Positions 1-8,465 are shown, numbered from the stretch's first letter. The stretch: DNA of 52,607 nucleotides from Xanthobacteraceae bacterium (GCA_028290465.1 JAQGJU010000069.1:1-52607), one strand, 5' to 3'. The notes: a model not told the origin generated them from the letters alone. Numbers and translations: made by a program.

Positions 1-92
1 GGCCGGCAAAGGCTCGGGCGGTGCGCATCTTGCGGCATCCGGACGGCATGGCCACAATACGCCGTGCACCATTTTGTGTGTGAGGAGACGGA

Positions 93-473
93 ATGACTAA
101 TTATCGCTGGGCGGTCATATTGACCGCTGCGTTGTCGATGGTCGCGCAGGCCGCGACCGCGGCCTGTTACGAGGATGTTGGCTGCACCGACAGCAGCCGC
201 TTCGACGAAGCCAAGCTCGGCCGGCTGGCGAGCTGCGACATCCTGTTCGAGATGCGCAACACGGTGTTCAAGGAGCGCGGCTATTGCTTCAAGACGCCGC
301 GCGCCATCGAGATGTTCGGCAATGCCGGCTGCCGCTATGACCAGATCGCCTCGGTGCCGCTGAACGACATCGAGCGCGCCAATGTGGCGACCATCACGCG
401 GCTCGAAGCCTCCAAGCAATGCACGACCAACGCCGCCGTGCCGGCGGGGCCGATCGGCGGCGGTTCGCGATAA
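93..473 (+). CDS. Exported YARHG-domain small protein
   Basis: This 126-residue protein has a Sec-type signal peptide at residues 1-23, ending near ATAAC. The region from residue 45 to 110 matches the YARHG domain pattern: a leading LASC, then RNTVFKERGYCFKTPRA at about 55-71, then an aromatic RYDQ segment. The domain is found in exported and extracellular bacterial proteins and its function is unknown. Seven cysteines remain in the mature part (25, 31, 48, 65, 80, 110 and neighbours), so disulfides in the periplasm are plausible. The start is well supported by GGAGACGG placed just before the ATG. It appears to be monocistronic. Domain assignment is by motif reading only. Confidence 0.75.
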   Translation: MTNYRWAVILTAALSMVAQAATAACYEDVGCTDSSRFDEAKLGRLASCDILFEMRNTVFKERGYCFKTPRAIEMFGNAGCRYDQIASVPLNDIERANVATITRLEASKQCTTNAAVPAGPIGGGSR

Positions 474-616
474 CAGGCGCGCCAATAAATCCTTAGCCAT
501 CGGTTCGGCCCCGACGCTGCGACACAACGCGCAGCGCCGCTCCCTTGCCTCAAAGCCGAACTGCGCCCAGGCTCGGCGGCGCAGGCACGACTGTGAAAAA
601 AAACAGGGAGGGACAC

Positions 617-1609
617 ATGGCCTGGACGATCGACGGAAGCGGATTGCGCACGCGCGGGTTTTTGCGAATGACGGCCGGCGCCGCGGCGCTTGCATTGACC
701 GCGATCGCCGGCAACGCGCAGGCGCAGGCGCCGTATCCGGAGCGCAATGTGACCCTGATCGTACCGTACGGTCCGGGCGGCGGCACCGACATCACGGCCA
801 GACTGTTGGCGAGGGATCTGGAGGCCGTGCTCGGCAAGCCGGTCATTGTCGAGAACCGGGCCGGCGGCGGCGGCTGGGTCGGCTGGGGTGCGTTGGCCGC
901 GGCGGCACCCAACGGCTACATGCTCGGCTATCTCAACGTGCCGAGCATGTACGGCGGCTATCTGGACCGCCAGTACAACAGGAGCGAGACGCTCGACAGC
1001 TTCACGCCGCTGATGAACCATGTGCTCGACTACAATGTCTGGGCCGTGAAGGCCGATAGTCCGTTCCGTACCGTGCGGGACGTCGTCGACGCCGCCAAGA
1101 AGGCGCCGAGCACGATCACGGTGTCGGCCTTCGGGGCCGGCAGCGACGATCATTTGGCGATCCTGTCGCTCGAAGCCGAAACCGGCATCAAGCTGACCAC
1201 CGTGCATCACCGCAGCACGGCCGAGGCCAAGACCCAGGCGCTGGGCGGCCATATCCATGTGCTCGGCGCCAATATCAGCGAAGTCGCCGAGGAGGCGAAA
1301 GCCGGGACGATCCGTCTGCTCGGCGTGATGGCGCCGGAGCGCTCCCGCTTCCTGCCGCAGGCGCCGACCTTCAAGGAGCAGGGCTTCAACCAGGTCTGGT
1401 CGGTGTCGCGCGGCATCGCGGCCCCGGCCGGCCTTCCGAAGGACGTCGAGGCGAAGCTGGTCGCGGCCCTGGAGCAGGTGCTCAATTCAAAGGAGCATCA
1501 GCAGAAAGCCGAACAGCTCAGCCTGGAGCCGAAGCTCATCAAGGGAGCCGAGTACCGCGCGTTTCTCAAGGACAACGAAGTCAGCACCAAGAAGCTGATG
1601 GGTTGGTAG
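617..1609 (+). CDS. Tripartite tricarboxylate transporter substrate-binding protein (Bug family)
   Basis: This 330-residue periplasmic solute receptor has a signal peptide (hydrophobic stretch about 19-38, cleavage near AQAQA). The mature part opens with YPERNVTLIVPYGPGGGTD, the classic Bug/TctC signature of the first beta strand and ligand loop, followed by GKPVIVENRAGGGG. The family binds carboxylates such as citrate, glutarate or aromatic acids and delivers them to TctAB membrane subunits. No tctA or tctB gene lies nearby, which is usual for these expanded orphan receptors, so the ligand cannot be deduced. I chose the ATG at 617 because a strong AGGGAGGG site precedes it; an upstream in-frame ATG at 545 has no such site and would bury the signal peptide. 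Confidence 0.9.
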   Translation: MAWTIDGSGLRTRGFLRMTAGAAALALTAIAGNAQAQAPYPERNVTLIVPYGPGGGTDITARLLARDLEAVLGKPVIVENRAGGGGWVGWGALAAAAPNGYMLGYLNVPSMYGGYLDRQYNRSETLDSFTPLMNHVLDYNVWAVKADSPFRTVRDVVDAAKKAPSTITVSAFGAGSDDHLAILSLEAETGIKLTTVHHRSTAEAKTQALGGHIHVLGANISEVAEEAKAGTIRLLGVMAPERSRFLPQAPTFKEQGFNQVWSVSRGIAAPAGLPKDVEAKLVAALEQVLNSKEHQQKAEQLSLEPKLIKGAEYRAFLKDNEVSTKKLMGW

Positions 1610-1634
1610 CGCCTGAAGTCCATGACGCGGGGGC

Positions 1635-1658
1635 GGGTGTCCGTCTGGCCGGGCACCC
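1635..1658 (+). terminator. Weak hairpin after the Bug-family gene
   Basis: Arms GGGTGTCCG and CGGGCACCC (one mismatch) enclose a 6-base loop 25 bases after the stop codon. No T-run follows, so this is at best a weak or Rho-assisted terminator. Confidence 0.3.
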
Positions 1659-1693
1659 GGACCCCCACATGCAATTCGTCTTTAATTTAACGA

Positions 1694-1721
1694 CTTGCGG
1701 CTGCGCGGCGGCGTTTATACA
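1694..1721 (+). promoter_or_regulatory. Candidate promoter of the histone-like gene
   Basis: A CTTGCG box at 1694-1699 and a TATACA box at 1716-1721 are about 16 bases apart. They sit just downstream of an AT-rich stretch and about 48 bases before the ATG at 1769. The boxes resemble the alphaproteobacterial sigma-70 pattern, but this is by eye only. Confidence 0.35.
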
Positions 1722-1768
1722 CTCTCGGTGTTTCCGCCGTCATCGCGAGAAATGCTGGGGAGGGCACT

Positions 1769-2566
1769 ATGCTGGATCGCACCGTTAAGGCGGCGAAGCC
1801 GCCGAAAACCGACCGCTGGTTGGCCTTGGAGAACGAGCACCATCCGCCGACCATCTGCCTGCTGGTCAGCGGCCTGGTGCAGGTCGGCAGCACGAATCTG
1901 GAGCCCCGGCTCGCCGAGGCGACGGGCGGACACGGTCCGGCCCTGATGCTCGATCTGACCATCGAGACCGGCGATTACCCCGGCACGGATGTGCTGGTGT
2001 GGAAGCCGGCCCATTTCCACACGGATGTCTCTGCGAACGAATACAACGAGGTGCAGATACGCTGGGCCGGCAAGGTCATCGGCCGTTGCAAGGTGCTGGA
2101 CGACGATGAGGCGCATGCGCGACTGACGTTGCAGACCGAAGCGGCCAACGCCAAAGCCACGGTAAAGAGTGCGGCCGGCAAGGCCAAGAAGGCGGCCAAG
2201 GCGGTCTTGGATGCCGTCGGCAAGGCGGTCAGCGGGCCGAGGGGCCGGGCCGTCGGCACGGCCGTTGTCGCCGCCATCGGCACCGCCGCCGTCGCCGGTG
2301 CGGCGACCCGTCTGATGGCGCCGGCCCCCAAGGGCAAAACGACCGCCAAGACGAAGTCCGCGAAGAAGACCAAGGCGAAAGCCGCGCCCAAGTCGAAGAC
2401 CAAAGCCAAAGTGAAAACCAAAGCGAAAACCAAGGCTAAAGCCAAGACCAAGGCCGCGTCGAAAAAGAAAGCGGCGCCGAAGAAGTCGGCCAAACGCGGT
2501 ACCAAAAAAACACGCAACGTCAAAAAGGCGCGGAGCGCCAAAAAAACGCGGGGCACCAAGAAGTAG
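1769..2566 (+). CDS. Histone H1-like protein with an N-terminal folded domain
   Basis: This is a 265-residue protein. Residues 1 to about 118 look like a folded, beta-rich domain of unknown family. Residues 120-190 are alanine- and lysine-rich helix (KSAAGKAKKAAKAVLDAVGK). From about 190 to the end it is a low-complexity tail built from short KTKAK, AKKT and KKTR units, like eukaryotic H1 tails and the bacterial AlgP or Hc1 proteins. Such tails bind DNA or RNA non-specifically. The start follows a strong GGGGAGGG site. The N-terminal domain is not typical of stand-alone bacterial H1-like proteins and may supply specificity. Nucleoid association is inferred from composition. Confidence 0.6.
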   Translation: MLDRTVKAAKPPKTDRWLALENEHHPPTICLLVSGLVQVGSTNLEPRLAEATGGHGPALMLDLTIETGDYPGTDVLVWKPAHFHTDVSANEYNEVQIRWAGKVIGRCKVLDDDEAHARLTLQTEAANAKATVKSAAGKAKKAAKAVLDAVGKAVSGPRGRAVGTAVVAAIGTAAVAGAATRLMAPAPKGKTTAKTKSAKKTKAKAAPKSKTKAKVKTKAKTKAKAKTKAASKKKAAPKKSAKRGTKKTRNVKKARSAKKTRGTKK

Positions 2567-2621
2567 CGAGTCGTCGACGGCCTGCGCCCGATTGATTTTC
2601 TGAAGCGACGATTGCTGCTTA

Positions 2622-2771
2622 CCCTCGCCCCGCGTGCGGGGAGAGGGTGGCGAGCGTTCTTACGCTAGCCGGGTGAGGGGGCGTTGAGGCTGTGCACGAC
2701 GGTGAGGCCCCCTCACCCGACTTGCTCGCTTGGCGCTCGCAAGTCGACCTCTCCCCGCGCGCGGGGAGAGG
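2622..2771. repeat. RIME-like double palindromic intergenic element, complete copy
   Basis: The element is mosaic. An outer hairpin built on CCCTCGCCCC/GGGGAGAGGG is followed by an arm ending GGGTGAGGGGG, a spacer, the inverse arm CCCCCTCACCCG with an internal stem, and a second outer hairpin CCTCTCCCC/GGGGAGAGG. This matches the general architecture of rhizobial intergenic mosaic elements (RIME). A related copy lies inside mutA at 23450-23583, and a lone outer hairpin lies at 19488-19510. Here it is intergenic, between the histone-like gene and the convergent SCP2 gene. Confidence 0.8.
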
Positions 2772-2790
2772 TGAAAGAGCCAAAGCGCGG

Positions 2791-3108
2791 CTATGAAAAG
2801 ATCTTCTGCAGCGACATCGCGAGGCCCAGATTGCTGATGGTGAGCTTGTTGCTCATATACATCACCATCGCCGAGGACGGGCTTTCCAGCAGCGCTTCGA
2901 AGTCGGCTTTCGACGCGCCGATCACGCAGCCGGCATTACCGTCGGCGCCGTCCCGAACCACGCCCGCGCCCTGTGTCAGGTCGACCGTCCAGACCCCGGC
3001 GCCGTCGATGTCGAACTGATAGATCGCGTTGACGCCCGGCGCCACGGACGGGTTGGCGGCGAGTTTGCGGGGCAGGGTTTCGGTAAAGAACTGCGTCGCG
3101 TCGACCAT
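2791..3108 (-). CDS. SCP2 sterol-binding domain protein
   Basis: This 105-residue protein is a single SCP2 domain. It shows the usual pattern of an N-terminal helix, a strand reading IYQFDIDGAGVWTVDL, a polar turn and a C-terminal hydrophobic helix (NKLTISNLGLAMSLQKIF). Bacterial SCP2 proteins bind hydrophobic ligands such as fatty acyl chains in the cytoplasm; the ligand here is unknown. The start is supported by AAGGA seven bases upstream. It is convergent with the preceding gene, with the RIME-like element between them. Confidence 0.8.
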   Translation of the reverse strand: MVDATQFFTETLPRKLAANPSVAPGVNAIYQFDIDGAGVWTVDLTQGAGVVRDGADGNAGCVIGASKADFEALLESPSSAMVMYMSNKLTISNLGLAMSLQKIFS

Positions 3109-3261
3109 GCCGAATCCTTCGTGGGTTGAACAACCGAATCTCTGCGGGATTAGGTAAGCGTTCTAGCTGGCACGCACAGGCGACGAAAGCGCACAGACCG
3201 GTTTCTCCGGACGGAGCGCGCGTGTACAGTCCACGCTTAATCCACCACGTTTGGAGCCGGC

Positions 3262-3489
3262 ATGCCGAGTTTTCGCGAGGCCACGATGTTTCTGATGGCC
3301 TTTGTGTCCGCCTATCAGTTCTACGACACCTATTGGAAAGGCAAAGCATGCCTGACCGACACCGTGACCAAATGCCTGGCGCCGGACGGCACCCCGGTCA
3401 CCAATGGCGGCAAATATTGGATCGTGCCGACGGTCCTGTTCATCATCGCCGGCCTGCAGCACGCCTGGAAGCGCAACAAGCAACGCTAG
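3262..3489 (+). CDS. Small two-helix membrane protein
   Basis: This 75-residue protein has one hydrophobic helix at about 5-22 and another at about 52-66, a short loop containing two cysteines (KGKACLTDTVTKCLAPDG), and a basic C-terminus. A GGAG site sits at the right distance from the ATG. No family is recognised. Its TAG stop is contiguous with the palindromic repeat that follows. Confidence 0.6.
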   Translation: MPSFREATMFLMAFVSAYQFYDTYWKGKACLTDTVTKCLAPDGTPVTNGGKYWIVPTVLFIIAGLQHAWKRNKQR

Positions 3490-3538
3490 AGCATGATCCC
3501 GAAAAGTGGGAACCGGTTTTCGGAAAAGATCATGCTCA
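3488..3538. repeat. 45-bp palindromic repeat (family A), copy 1
   Basis: This imperfect palindrome starts GAGCATGATCCCGAAAAG and ends AAAAGATCATGCTC. Other full copies are at 30743-30795 and 36789-36834, and hairpin-bearing variants are at 7801-7867 and 8466-8532. The family is dispersed and intergenic in Rhizobiales. This copy abuts the TAG stop of the preceding gene. Confidence 0.85.
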
Positions 3539-3547
3539 AACAAAAAG

Positions 3548-3589
3548 CTAGGCCGTGATCCGATTCAATTAAATCGGATCACGGCCTAG
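3548..3589. repeat. Perfect palindrome (family B), copy 1
   Basis: An 18-base perfect stem (CTAGGCCGTGATCCGATT and its complement) encloses the loop CAATTA. A related hairpin with the same GGCCG..CCGATT core is at 12491-12533. It could act as a bidirectional terminator for the gene at 3262-3489. Confidence 0.8.
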
Positions 3590-3677
3590 AACCTGAACGC
3601 GGCGAGCCCAACGGCGCCTTGTCAACGGTTGTGGTCCCTGCTTTGATGCACGTGGGACGCGAACGCGGGGGCGGGCG

Positions 3678-4742
3678 ATGGGAACGCGGTGTTTCGCCGG
3701 GTGGCGGCTGCTGGCAGCCATGCTGTTGGCGGTCCAACTGAGTGCTTGCGCCTCGCAGCCTCGGGAGGACGTGCAGGTCCGCGTTGGCAGTGGCGAGACC
3801 CAAACCATGCGCGCCGCGGAGTATGCCTCGCTCTACGCGCCATATGCGATGATGGCGACGGCCGCCTATACCGATCCGCAGGTTCTCAACCGTCACGGCT
3901 GCCCGGATTCCGCGCTGCTCGGCTTGCGAGCCCATGCGGCAAACGACCGAGATTTCGCCTTTCATGGCACCGTGCGCGGCTGGATCAAGACGCTGAACCA
4001 GCACCGATGGGAGTGCCACTTTGGGCATTTCGGCAGCCTCGGATGTCCGAAGCGCAATCCTGACTGTAAGACCTCCGACGGACTTGAATTCCACGTCTGG
4101 CGGCGGATGGACGGCGCGTGCCGCGAGGTCGTGATCGCGTTTCGCGGCACCGACCGGCACGATCTCGGCGATTGGCAATCCAATTTCCGCTGGTTCCGGC
4201 GCTTGTCGCCACGGTTCGACCAATACGATCAGGTGCGCGAACACATGGGCCGCATTGTGGGTCGGATCGAGCAGGGCGGCTGCAATGGCGCCGGCACCCG
4301 GTTCGTTTCGGTCGGTCATTCGCTCGGCGGTGGTCTCGCGCAGCAGGCCGCCTATGCGCATCCAAAAATACGCTACGTCTATGCGTTCGATCCGTCGCCG
4401 GTGACCGGCTTCTTCGATATCAGCGAACTGCTGCGAGAGCAGCACACCCATCGATTGGGCATCGATCGCACCTACGAGTCCGGTGAAATTCTGGCGCTGC
4501 CGCGCCACATCCTGGAAAACATTTACCCGCCACAGGCCTGCAATCCGAGCATTCGCACGGTGAGGTTCAATCTGCTGTCGGGTCTTCCGGTCGCTCAGCA
4601 CAACATGGAACAACTAACCCATCAGATGCATGAGTTGGCCCGTAAGCAGCGCGCAACCGTTCGGCTTCGCGGCGAACATCCGGTCTCCGGTTATCCAGAA
4701 GCTCTTGGATGCAGCGTCATTGCAGCGGCGCCGAAGATCTGA
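3678..4742 (+). CDS. Lipoprotein lipase, class 3 alpha/beta hydrolase
   Basis: This 354-residue protein has a lipoprotein signal peptide with lipobox LSAC (acylated Cys24), so it is anchored in the envelope. The hydrolase core has an oxyanion strand VIAFRGTDRHD at about 150-160 and the nucleophile elbow GHSLGGG with Ser215. Both are typical of the fungal-type class 3 lipase fold. A later AFDPSP supplies a likely catalytic Asp, and a histidine near the C-terminus would complete the triad. The mature protein is rich in cysteine and histidine. The natural substrate (lipid or another ester) is unknown. The ATG at 3678 has only a weak GGGCG site, but it is the only start that gives the lipobox signal. 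Confidence 0.75.
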   Translation: MGTRCFAGWRLLAAMLLAVQLSACASQPREDVQVRVGSGETQTMRAAEYASLYAPYAMMATAAYTDPQVLNRHGCPDSALLGLRAHAANDRDFAFHGTVRGWIKTLNQHRWECHFGHFGSLGCPKRNPDCKTSDGLEFHVWRRMDGACREVVIAFRGTDRHDLGDWQSNFRWFRRLSPRFDQYDQVREHMGRIVGRIEQGGCNGAGTRFVSVGHSLGGGLAQQAAYAHPKIRYVYAFDPSPVTGFFDISELLREQHTHRLGIDRTYESGEILALPRHILENIYPPQACNPSIRTVRFNLLSGLPVAQHNMEQLTHQMHELARKQRATVRLRGEHPVSGYPEALGCSVIAAAPKI

Positions 4743-4818
4743 TCGCGCGACAGAGCCCTTGCGGGCGGGTCCGGCGTGTTGTCCACTATCGTCAGTCGGG
4801 CTTTTGGCGGAGGGGATC

Positions 4819-5871
4819 ATGACCCGCGTGTCCTTGCTCGTGTTGCTTGCACTATCGTCTGGCGTCATCGGGTCTGATGCGAACAGAGCGAACGCACAAA
4901 GCCGCTGGCCGGCCGGCGACGAGATCGGCATGGCCAATACGCTTGGGCCGAGCACTTGGCAGCGCTGCGCGCCGCAACTCGCCAATGCCAATGCGAAATC
5001 CTACGAGCTGTCCTATGTGCGCTCGAATACCATGCCGCAATCGCCGTTCGGCACGCCGCTGCGCGACAAATATCGCCCGACGGTCGGCATCCCGATGACC
5101 AAGCACGCCTTCAATGGCGAGGAGACGGTGAGCGGCGAAGCCGGCGCGCAGGGCACGCAGATGGATGCCATCGGCCATTTCGCGGTGCTGCCGGAGCCGT
5201 GGGATGGCAAGGGCGAATTCCCGGGCGACAAGGCGCAATACTACGGCGGCTATAAGCAGTCCGACGTGAAGCCGACGGCGGATTCGCCGCTGCTTAAACT
5301 GGGCATCGACAAGGTGCCGCCGATCGTCACCACGGCGATCCTGCTCGACGCCAAGACGCATCTCGGCGGCGGCAAATCGATGGAGCCGGGTGCGCTGGTC
5401 ACGGCCGAAAATATCGAGGCGATGCTCAAGGCGCAGGGCTTGGGCGCGCGCGGCCTGCTGCCGGGCGACGTGCTGTACGTCTACACCGGCTGGGGCGATA
5501 ACTGGAAAGACCCCGACACCGAGAAATTCTACTACACCAAGGGTCCGGGCCTTTCCTACGATGCCGCCAAATATATCGAGCAGAAGCAGGTCGTGCTGGT
5601 CGCGCTCGACAATCCGTTCACCGATCCGGTGGCCGACGGCTTCCTGCAGGGCAAGGCGGCGCCGGCGGCCGGCACGCCGCCCGGCCTGCCGTTCGCGATC
5701 CATCACCACAACCTGTCGCAGGCCGGCGTCTACCAGATCCAGAACGCCAATCTTGGCGACATCGCGCGCGACAAGGTGTGGCTGTCCTGCACAATCATCC
5801 TGCCGCTGCGCTCGCAGGGCGGTGCCGGCTCGCCGGTGCGGCCGGTCGCGATCGGGGCGCCGGGGCAGTAG
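4819..5871 (+). CDS. Exported cyclase-family (PF04199) metal hydrolase
   Basis: This 350-residue protein has a cleavable signal peptide at 1-28 (MTRVSLLVLLALSSGVIG...). It belongs to the putative cyclase family that includes kynurenine formamidase and isatin hydrolase. The metal-site segment reads QGTQMDAIGHF, equivalent to the HxGTHxDxPxH motif. The Gln for His change is shared by the longer subgroup of the family. A later HHHNLSQAGVYQIQN segment fits the C-terminal region. The reaction is probably hydrolysis of a cyclic amide or lactone; the substrate is unknown. The ATG at 4819 follows GGAGGGG. An upstream in-frame ATG at 4630 overlaps the preceding lipase and lacks a site. Confidence 0.8.
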   Translation: MTRVSLLVLLALSSGVIGSDANRANAQSRWPAGDEIGMANTLGPSTWQRCAPQLANANAKSYELSYVRSNTMPQSPFGTPLRDKYRPTVGIPMTKHAFNGEETVSGEAGAQGTQMDAIGHFAVLPEPWDGKGEFPGDKAQYYGGYKQSDVKPTADSPLLKLGIDKVPPIVTTAILLDAKTHLGGGKSMEPGALVTAENIEAMLKAQGLGARGLLPGDVLYVYTGWGDNWKDPDTEKFYYTKGPGLSYDAAKYIEQKQVVLVALDNPFTDPVADGFLQGKAAPAAGTPPGLPFAIHHHNLSQAGVYQIQNANLGDIARDKVWLSCTIILPLRSQGGAGSPVRPVAIGAPGQ

Positions 5872-5899
5872 GCTGTCGGGCAAGCATCAAGTTATTCTC

Positions 5900-5989
5900 C
5901 GTCATGGCCGGGCTTGTCCCGGCCATCCACGTCTTACTTGTTGTGGCCCGCTAAGACGTGGATGCCCGGCACAAGGCCGAGCATGACGA
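5900..5989. repeat. Dispersed intergenic palindromic repeat (family C)
   Basis: The ends CGTCATGGCCGGGC and GCCGAGCATGACG are inverted relative to each other and enclose the inverted pair CCACGTCTTA and TAAGACGTGG. This is a common Bradyrhizobium-group intergenic repeat. It fills most of the gap between the cyclase gene and the transporter gene. Confidence 0.7.
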
Positions 5990-6107
5990 ACTCTTAGGTC
6001 ACCCAGTTCTCCAACGCCAGACTTCGCAAGCGCGTCCAACCGGCGTATGCAGGGCGCCCGCCGAACCCGTGCGCGCCCGCGCCGGTCCACCCGCGACTGG
6101 AAGTGTG

Positions 6108-6992
6108 ATGCCCCGCGACCTCATTGACCGTGCCGCGCTCGCGGCGCCCGTTCTGTTCGTCGTCTTGTGGGCGACGGGCTTCATCGGCGCCAAGTACGGT
6201 CTGCCCTATGCCGAGCCGCTGACGTTTCTCTCGGTCCGGATGGCCACGGTAGTCTGTCTGCTCGGATTGCTCATTCTCATCACGCGGCCGTCCTGGCCGA
6301 CCCGTGCCGGGGTGATGCACAGTGCGGTCACCGGCGTGCTGGTGCACGGGCTGTATCTCGGCGGCGTGTTCATTTCGATTCATGAGCATCTGCCGGCCGG
6401 CCTGTCCGCGCTCGTGGTCGGGCTGCAGCCGGTCATCAGTTCGACCATCGCCAATCGCTGGCTCGGCGAGCGCGTCACGCCGACGCAATGGGCCGGCCTG
6501 CTGCTCGGCCTTGGCGGCGTGATGCTGATCGTGCAGGGCAAGACCGGCGGCGACACGTCGGCGTTGGGCTGGATCGCCGCGACCGTGGCGCTGTTCGGCA
6601 TCACGCTCGGCACGTTGTACCAGAAGCGGTTCGGCGGCGGCATCGATTGGCGGCCTGGTTTCCTCATTCAGTATGCGTCGGCCGGTACGCTGTTTTTCGT
6701 GGGCGCGCTGCTGTTCGAAACCCGGCACGTGCAGTGGACCGCGGAATTCCTGTTCGCGCTCGGCTGGCTGGTGTTCGTGCTGTCGCTCGGCGCGGTGTGG
6801 CTGCTGTATTATTTGATCCGGCGCTCGGCCGCTGCCCGCATGGCCAGCCTGTTCTACCTGACGCCGCCGACAACGGCGCTGATGGCCTATGTGCTGTTCG
6901 ATGAACGCCTCGCGCCGTTGGCGCTGCTCGGCATGGTCATCGTGGTAGCGGGCGTGTTCCTGGTCAATTGGGGTGCGGCGCGAAACGCCTGA
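6108..6992 (+). CDS. DMT-superfamily (EamA) transporter
   Basis: This 294-residue inner-membrane protein has ten predicted hydrophobic segments in two five-helix EamA repeats. The first repeat opens VLFVVLWATGFIGAKYGLPYAEPLTFLSVR and the second spans about 150-290. Conserved repeat features include LVVGLQPV and the WLGERVTPTQWAGLLLGLGGV block. Members export or import amino acids and other small metabolites; the substrate is not predictable. I placed the start at 6108 (MPRDLIDRAAL), since the upstream in-frame extension runs through repeat family C and is hydrophilic. Confidence 0.85.
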   Translation: MPRDLIDRAALAAPVLFVVLWATGFIGAKYGLPYAEPLTFLSVRMATVVCLLGLLILITRPSWPTRAGVMHSAVTGVLVHGLYLGGVFISIHEHLPAGLSALVVGLQPVISSTIANRWLGERVTPTQWAGLLLGLGGVMLIVQGKTGGDTSALGWIAATVALFGITLGTLYQKRFGGGIDWRPGFLIQYASAGTLFFVGALLFETRHVQWTAEFLFALGWLVFVLSLGAVWLLYYLIRRSAAARMASLFYLTPPTTALMAYVLFDERLAPLALLGMVIVVAGVFLVNWGAARNA

Positions 6993-7203
6993 CGTTGATC
7001 GAGGCTCAGCTTCTTGCTGAAATCCGCGTCGGCCTGTTCGATGGTGCGCAGGAAGCGCAGCCGGTCGCGGCGCGCGCAGTAACAATGGCGCGAGGACGCG
7101 ACGTCGGCTTCGCGTGTTGCCGGTTGGTATGCGATATTCGCAACCTTGCGGAACGACCTCGACAATGCCGATCCGCATGACCACTCGAACCGCGAGGGCG
7201 ACC

Positions 7204-7803
7204 ATGACCAAGGTGCTGGTGCTGTATTATTCCTCCTACGGCCATATCGAACGGATGGCGCAGGCGGTCGCGGAAGGCGTCAAGGAAGCCGGCGCCGAGG
7301 CCACGATCAAACGCGTGCCCGAACTGGTGCCCGAGGAGATCGCCAAGAAGTCCGGCTTCAAGCTCGACCAGAAGGCGCCGATCGCCACCGTCGACGAATT
7401 GCCGGGCTATGACGCGATCATTTTCGGCTCCGGCACGCGGTTTGGCGTGGTGGCGTCGCAGTTGCGCAATTTCCTCGACCAGACCGGCCCGCTCTGGATG
7501 AGCGGTGCGCTGGTCGGCAAGGTCGGCTCGGCGTTCACGTCCTCGGCGACCCAGCATGGCGGCCAGGAATCCACCATCCTGACCCTGATCCCGACCCTGC
7601 TGCATCAGGGTATGGTGGTGGTCGGTCTGCCCTATGCGTTCCAGGGCCAAACGGGCCTCGACGAGATCAAGGGCGGCTCGCCCTATGGGGCGTCGACCAT
7701 CACGGGCGGCGACGGCAGCCGGATGCCGTCCGAGATCGAACTGGCCGGCGCCCGGTTCCAGGGCAAGCATGTGGCGCAAATCGCCGCCAAGCTTAGCGCC
7801 TGA
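7204..7803 (+). CDS. wrbA: NAD(P)H:quinone oxidoreductase WrbA
   Basis: This 199-residue flavodoxin-like protein has the length typical of WrbA. It shows the FMN phosphate loop YYSSYGHIE at about 9-17, the GSGTRFG segment at about 77-83, [12 protein letters not shown] at about 114-125, and the C-terminal [17 protein letters not shown]. These are diagnostic of the family. WrbA tetramers bind FMN and reduce quinones by two electrons in the cytoplasm, limiting oxidative stress. I chose the ATG at 7204 because it matches the family N-terminus ([11 protein letters not shown]). Its stop codon TGA is the beginning of the repeat that follows. Confidence 0.93.
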   Translation: MTKVLVLYYSSYGHIERMAQAVAEGVKEAGAEATIKRVPELVPEEIAKKSGFKLDQKAPIATVDELPGYDAIIFGSGTRFGVVASQLRNFLDQTGPLWMSGALVGKVGSAFTSSATQHGGQESTILTLIPTLLHQGMVVVGLPYAFQGQTGLDEIKGGSPYGASTITGGDGSRMPSEIELAGARFQGKHVAQIAAKLSA

Positions 7804-7867
7804 TCCCAAAAGCCTGCCCCCGGACTTGATCCGGGGGTGGAACCGGTTTTCGGAAAAGATCATGCTC
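7801..7867 (+). repeat. Family A repeat variant with inserted hairpin, copy 2
   Basis: The left and right ends are those of family A (TGATCCCAAAA ... GGTTTTCGGAAAAGATCATG). The middle carries an extra hairpin, CCCCCGGACTTGATCCGGGGG. The wrbA stop codon is its first three bases. The same variant occurs inverted at 8466-8532. Confidence 0.75.
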
Positions 7868-7900
7868 GGATCAGAGTCTAGGGGCTGACGGCGCAATTTG

Positions 7901-7938
7901 CCTTGCTCCGCGGGCGGGGAGCCGCTCCCGGAGCAAGG
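7901..7938 (+). terminator. Hairpin downstream of wrbA
   Basis: A perfect 10-base stem CCTTGCTCCG/CGGAGCAAGG encloses an 18-base GC-rich loop. No T-run follows. It may end wrbA transcription together with the preceding repeat. Confidence 0.4.
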
Positions 7939-8007
7939 TTCCGGTGGTAACTCCGGATGCAGCAAGTCGTTAACAAACCATAAGGACCGGTGGCCTAAGC
8001 TCGGTCC

Positions 8008-8457
8008 ATGAGCACGACCCAGGCAGTCGGCCGGCCGAACGATATTCTTCGAGCCCGCGCCCAAGCGCAGATGGTGGAGCAGCAGAGGCTGGCCACCGCC
8101 GCGCGGCTGACGCGTGCCCGCGCGCGTAATATACGTCTCGCCCTCATCGCCACGACGGCGCTCGGCACGATCTTCGGCCTTGTATTGTATTTCGGCATGT
8201 CCATGCCGGGGGCGGCGCCGACGCCGTGGGAGCTCGAACCCAGCACCAGGAAGTTCGTCGCCACCAAGAGCGGACAGATTCGCACCCCGATCTCCGGCAA
8301 CAAATGCCGCGAACTGAACTTCGATAATCAGACCGGGCTGTTCAGCAACGATACCGTGGTCGCATGCGACGAAGACCTGCGGGATTCGCCGAGCGGCAAA
8401 CCGACCGCGGCTAAGAACTTCAACTCGGGAAATAAATTCCGCGACGCGTTTCGCTGA
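8008..8457 (+). CDS. Single-pass membrane protein of unknown function
   Basis: This 149-residue protein has a basic, alanine-rich N-terminal segment (about 15-43, probably helical and cytoplasmic), one transmembrane helix at about 45-63 (LALIATTALGTIFGLVLYFG), and a soluble periplasmic part with two cysteines (NKCRELNFD and VACDEDL). The spacing suggests one disulfide. I do not recognise the family. No strong ribosome site precedes the ATG. The gene is flanked by two copies of the same repeat variant in opposite orientation. Confidence 0.6.
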   Translation: MSTTQAVGRPNDILRARAQAQMVEQQRLATAARLTRARARNIRLALIATTALGTIFGLVLYFGMSMPGAAPTPWELEPSTRKFVATKSGQIRTPISGNKCRELNFDNQTGLFSNDTVVACDEDLRDSPSGKPTAAKNFNSGNKFRDAFR

Positions 8458-8465
8458 ATTTTGTT

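Noticed and set aside
2622-2771. Possible CRISPR-like or attachment-site interpretation of the palindromic elements.
   Set aside because: There is no regular repeat-spacer series and no cas, integrase or tRNA gene. The structure fits dispersed RIME-like elements.
5994-7211. A 405-codon minus-strand open frame opposite the EamA transporter gene and its flanks.
   Set aside because: Composition is Arg/Gln/His-rich as expected from reading a membrane protein gene backwards. The EamA frame has proper transmembrane segments.
7006-8064. A minus-strand open frame opposite wrbA that might be an older gene remnant ending in the EamA-wrbA gap.
   Set aside because: The only protein-like part is about 30 residues in the gap, too little to support a remnant.
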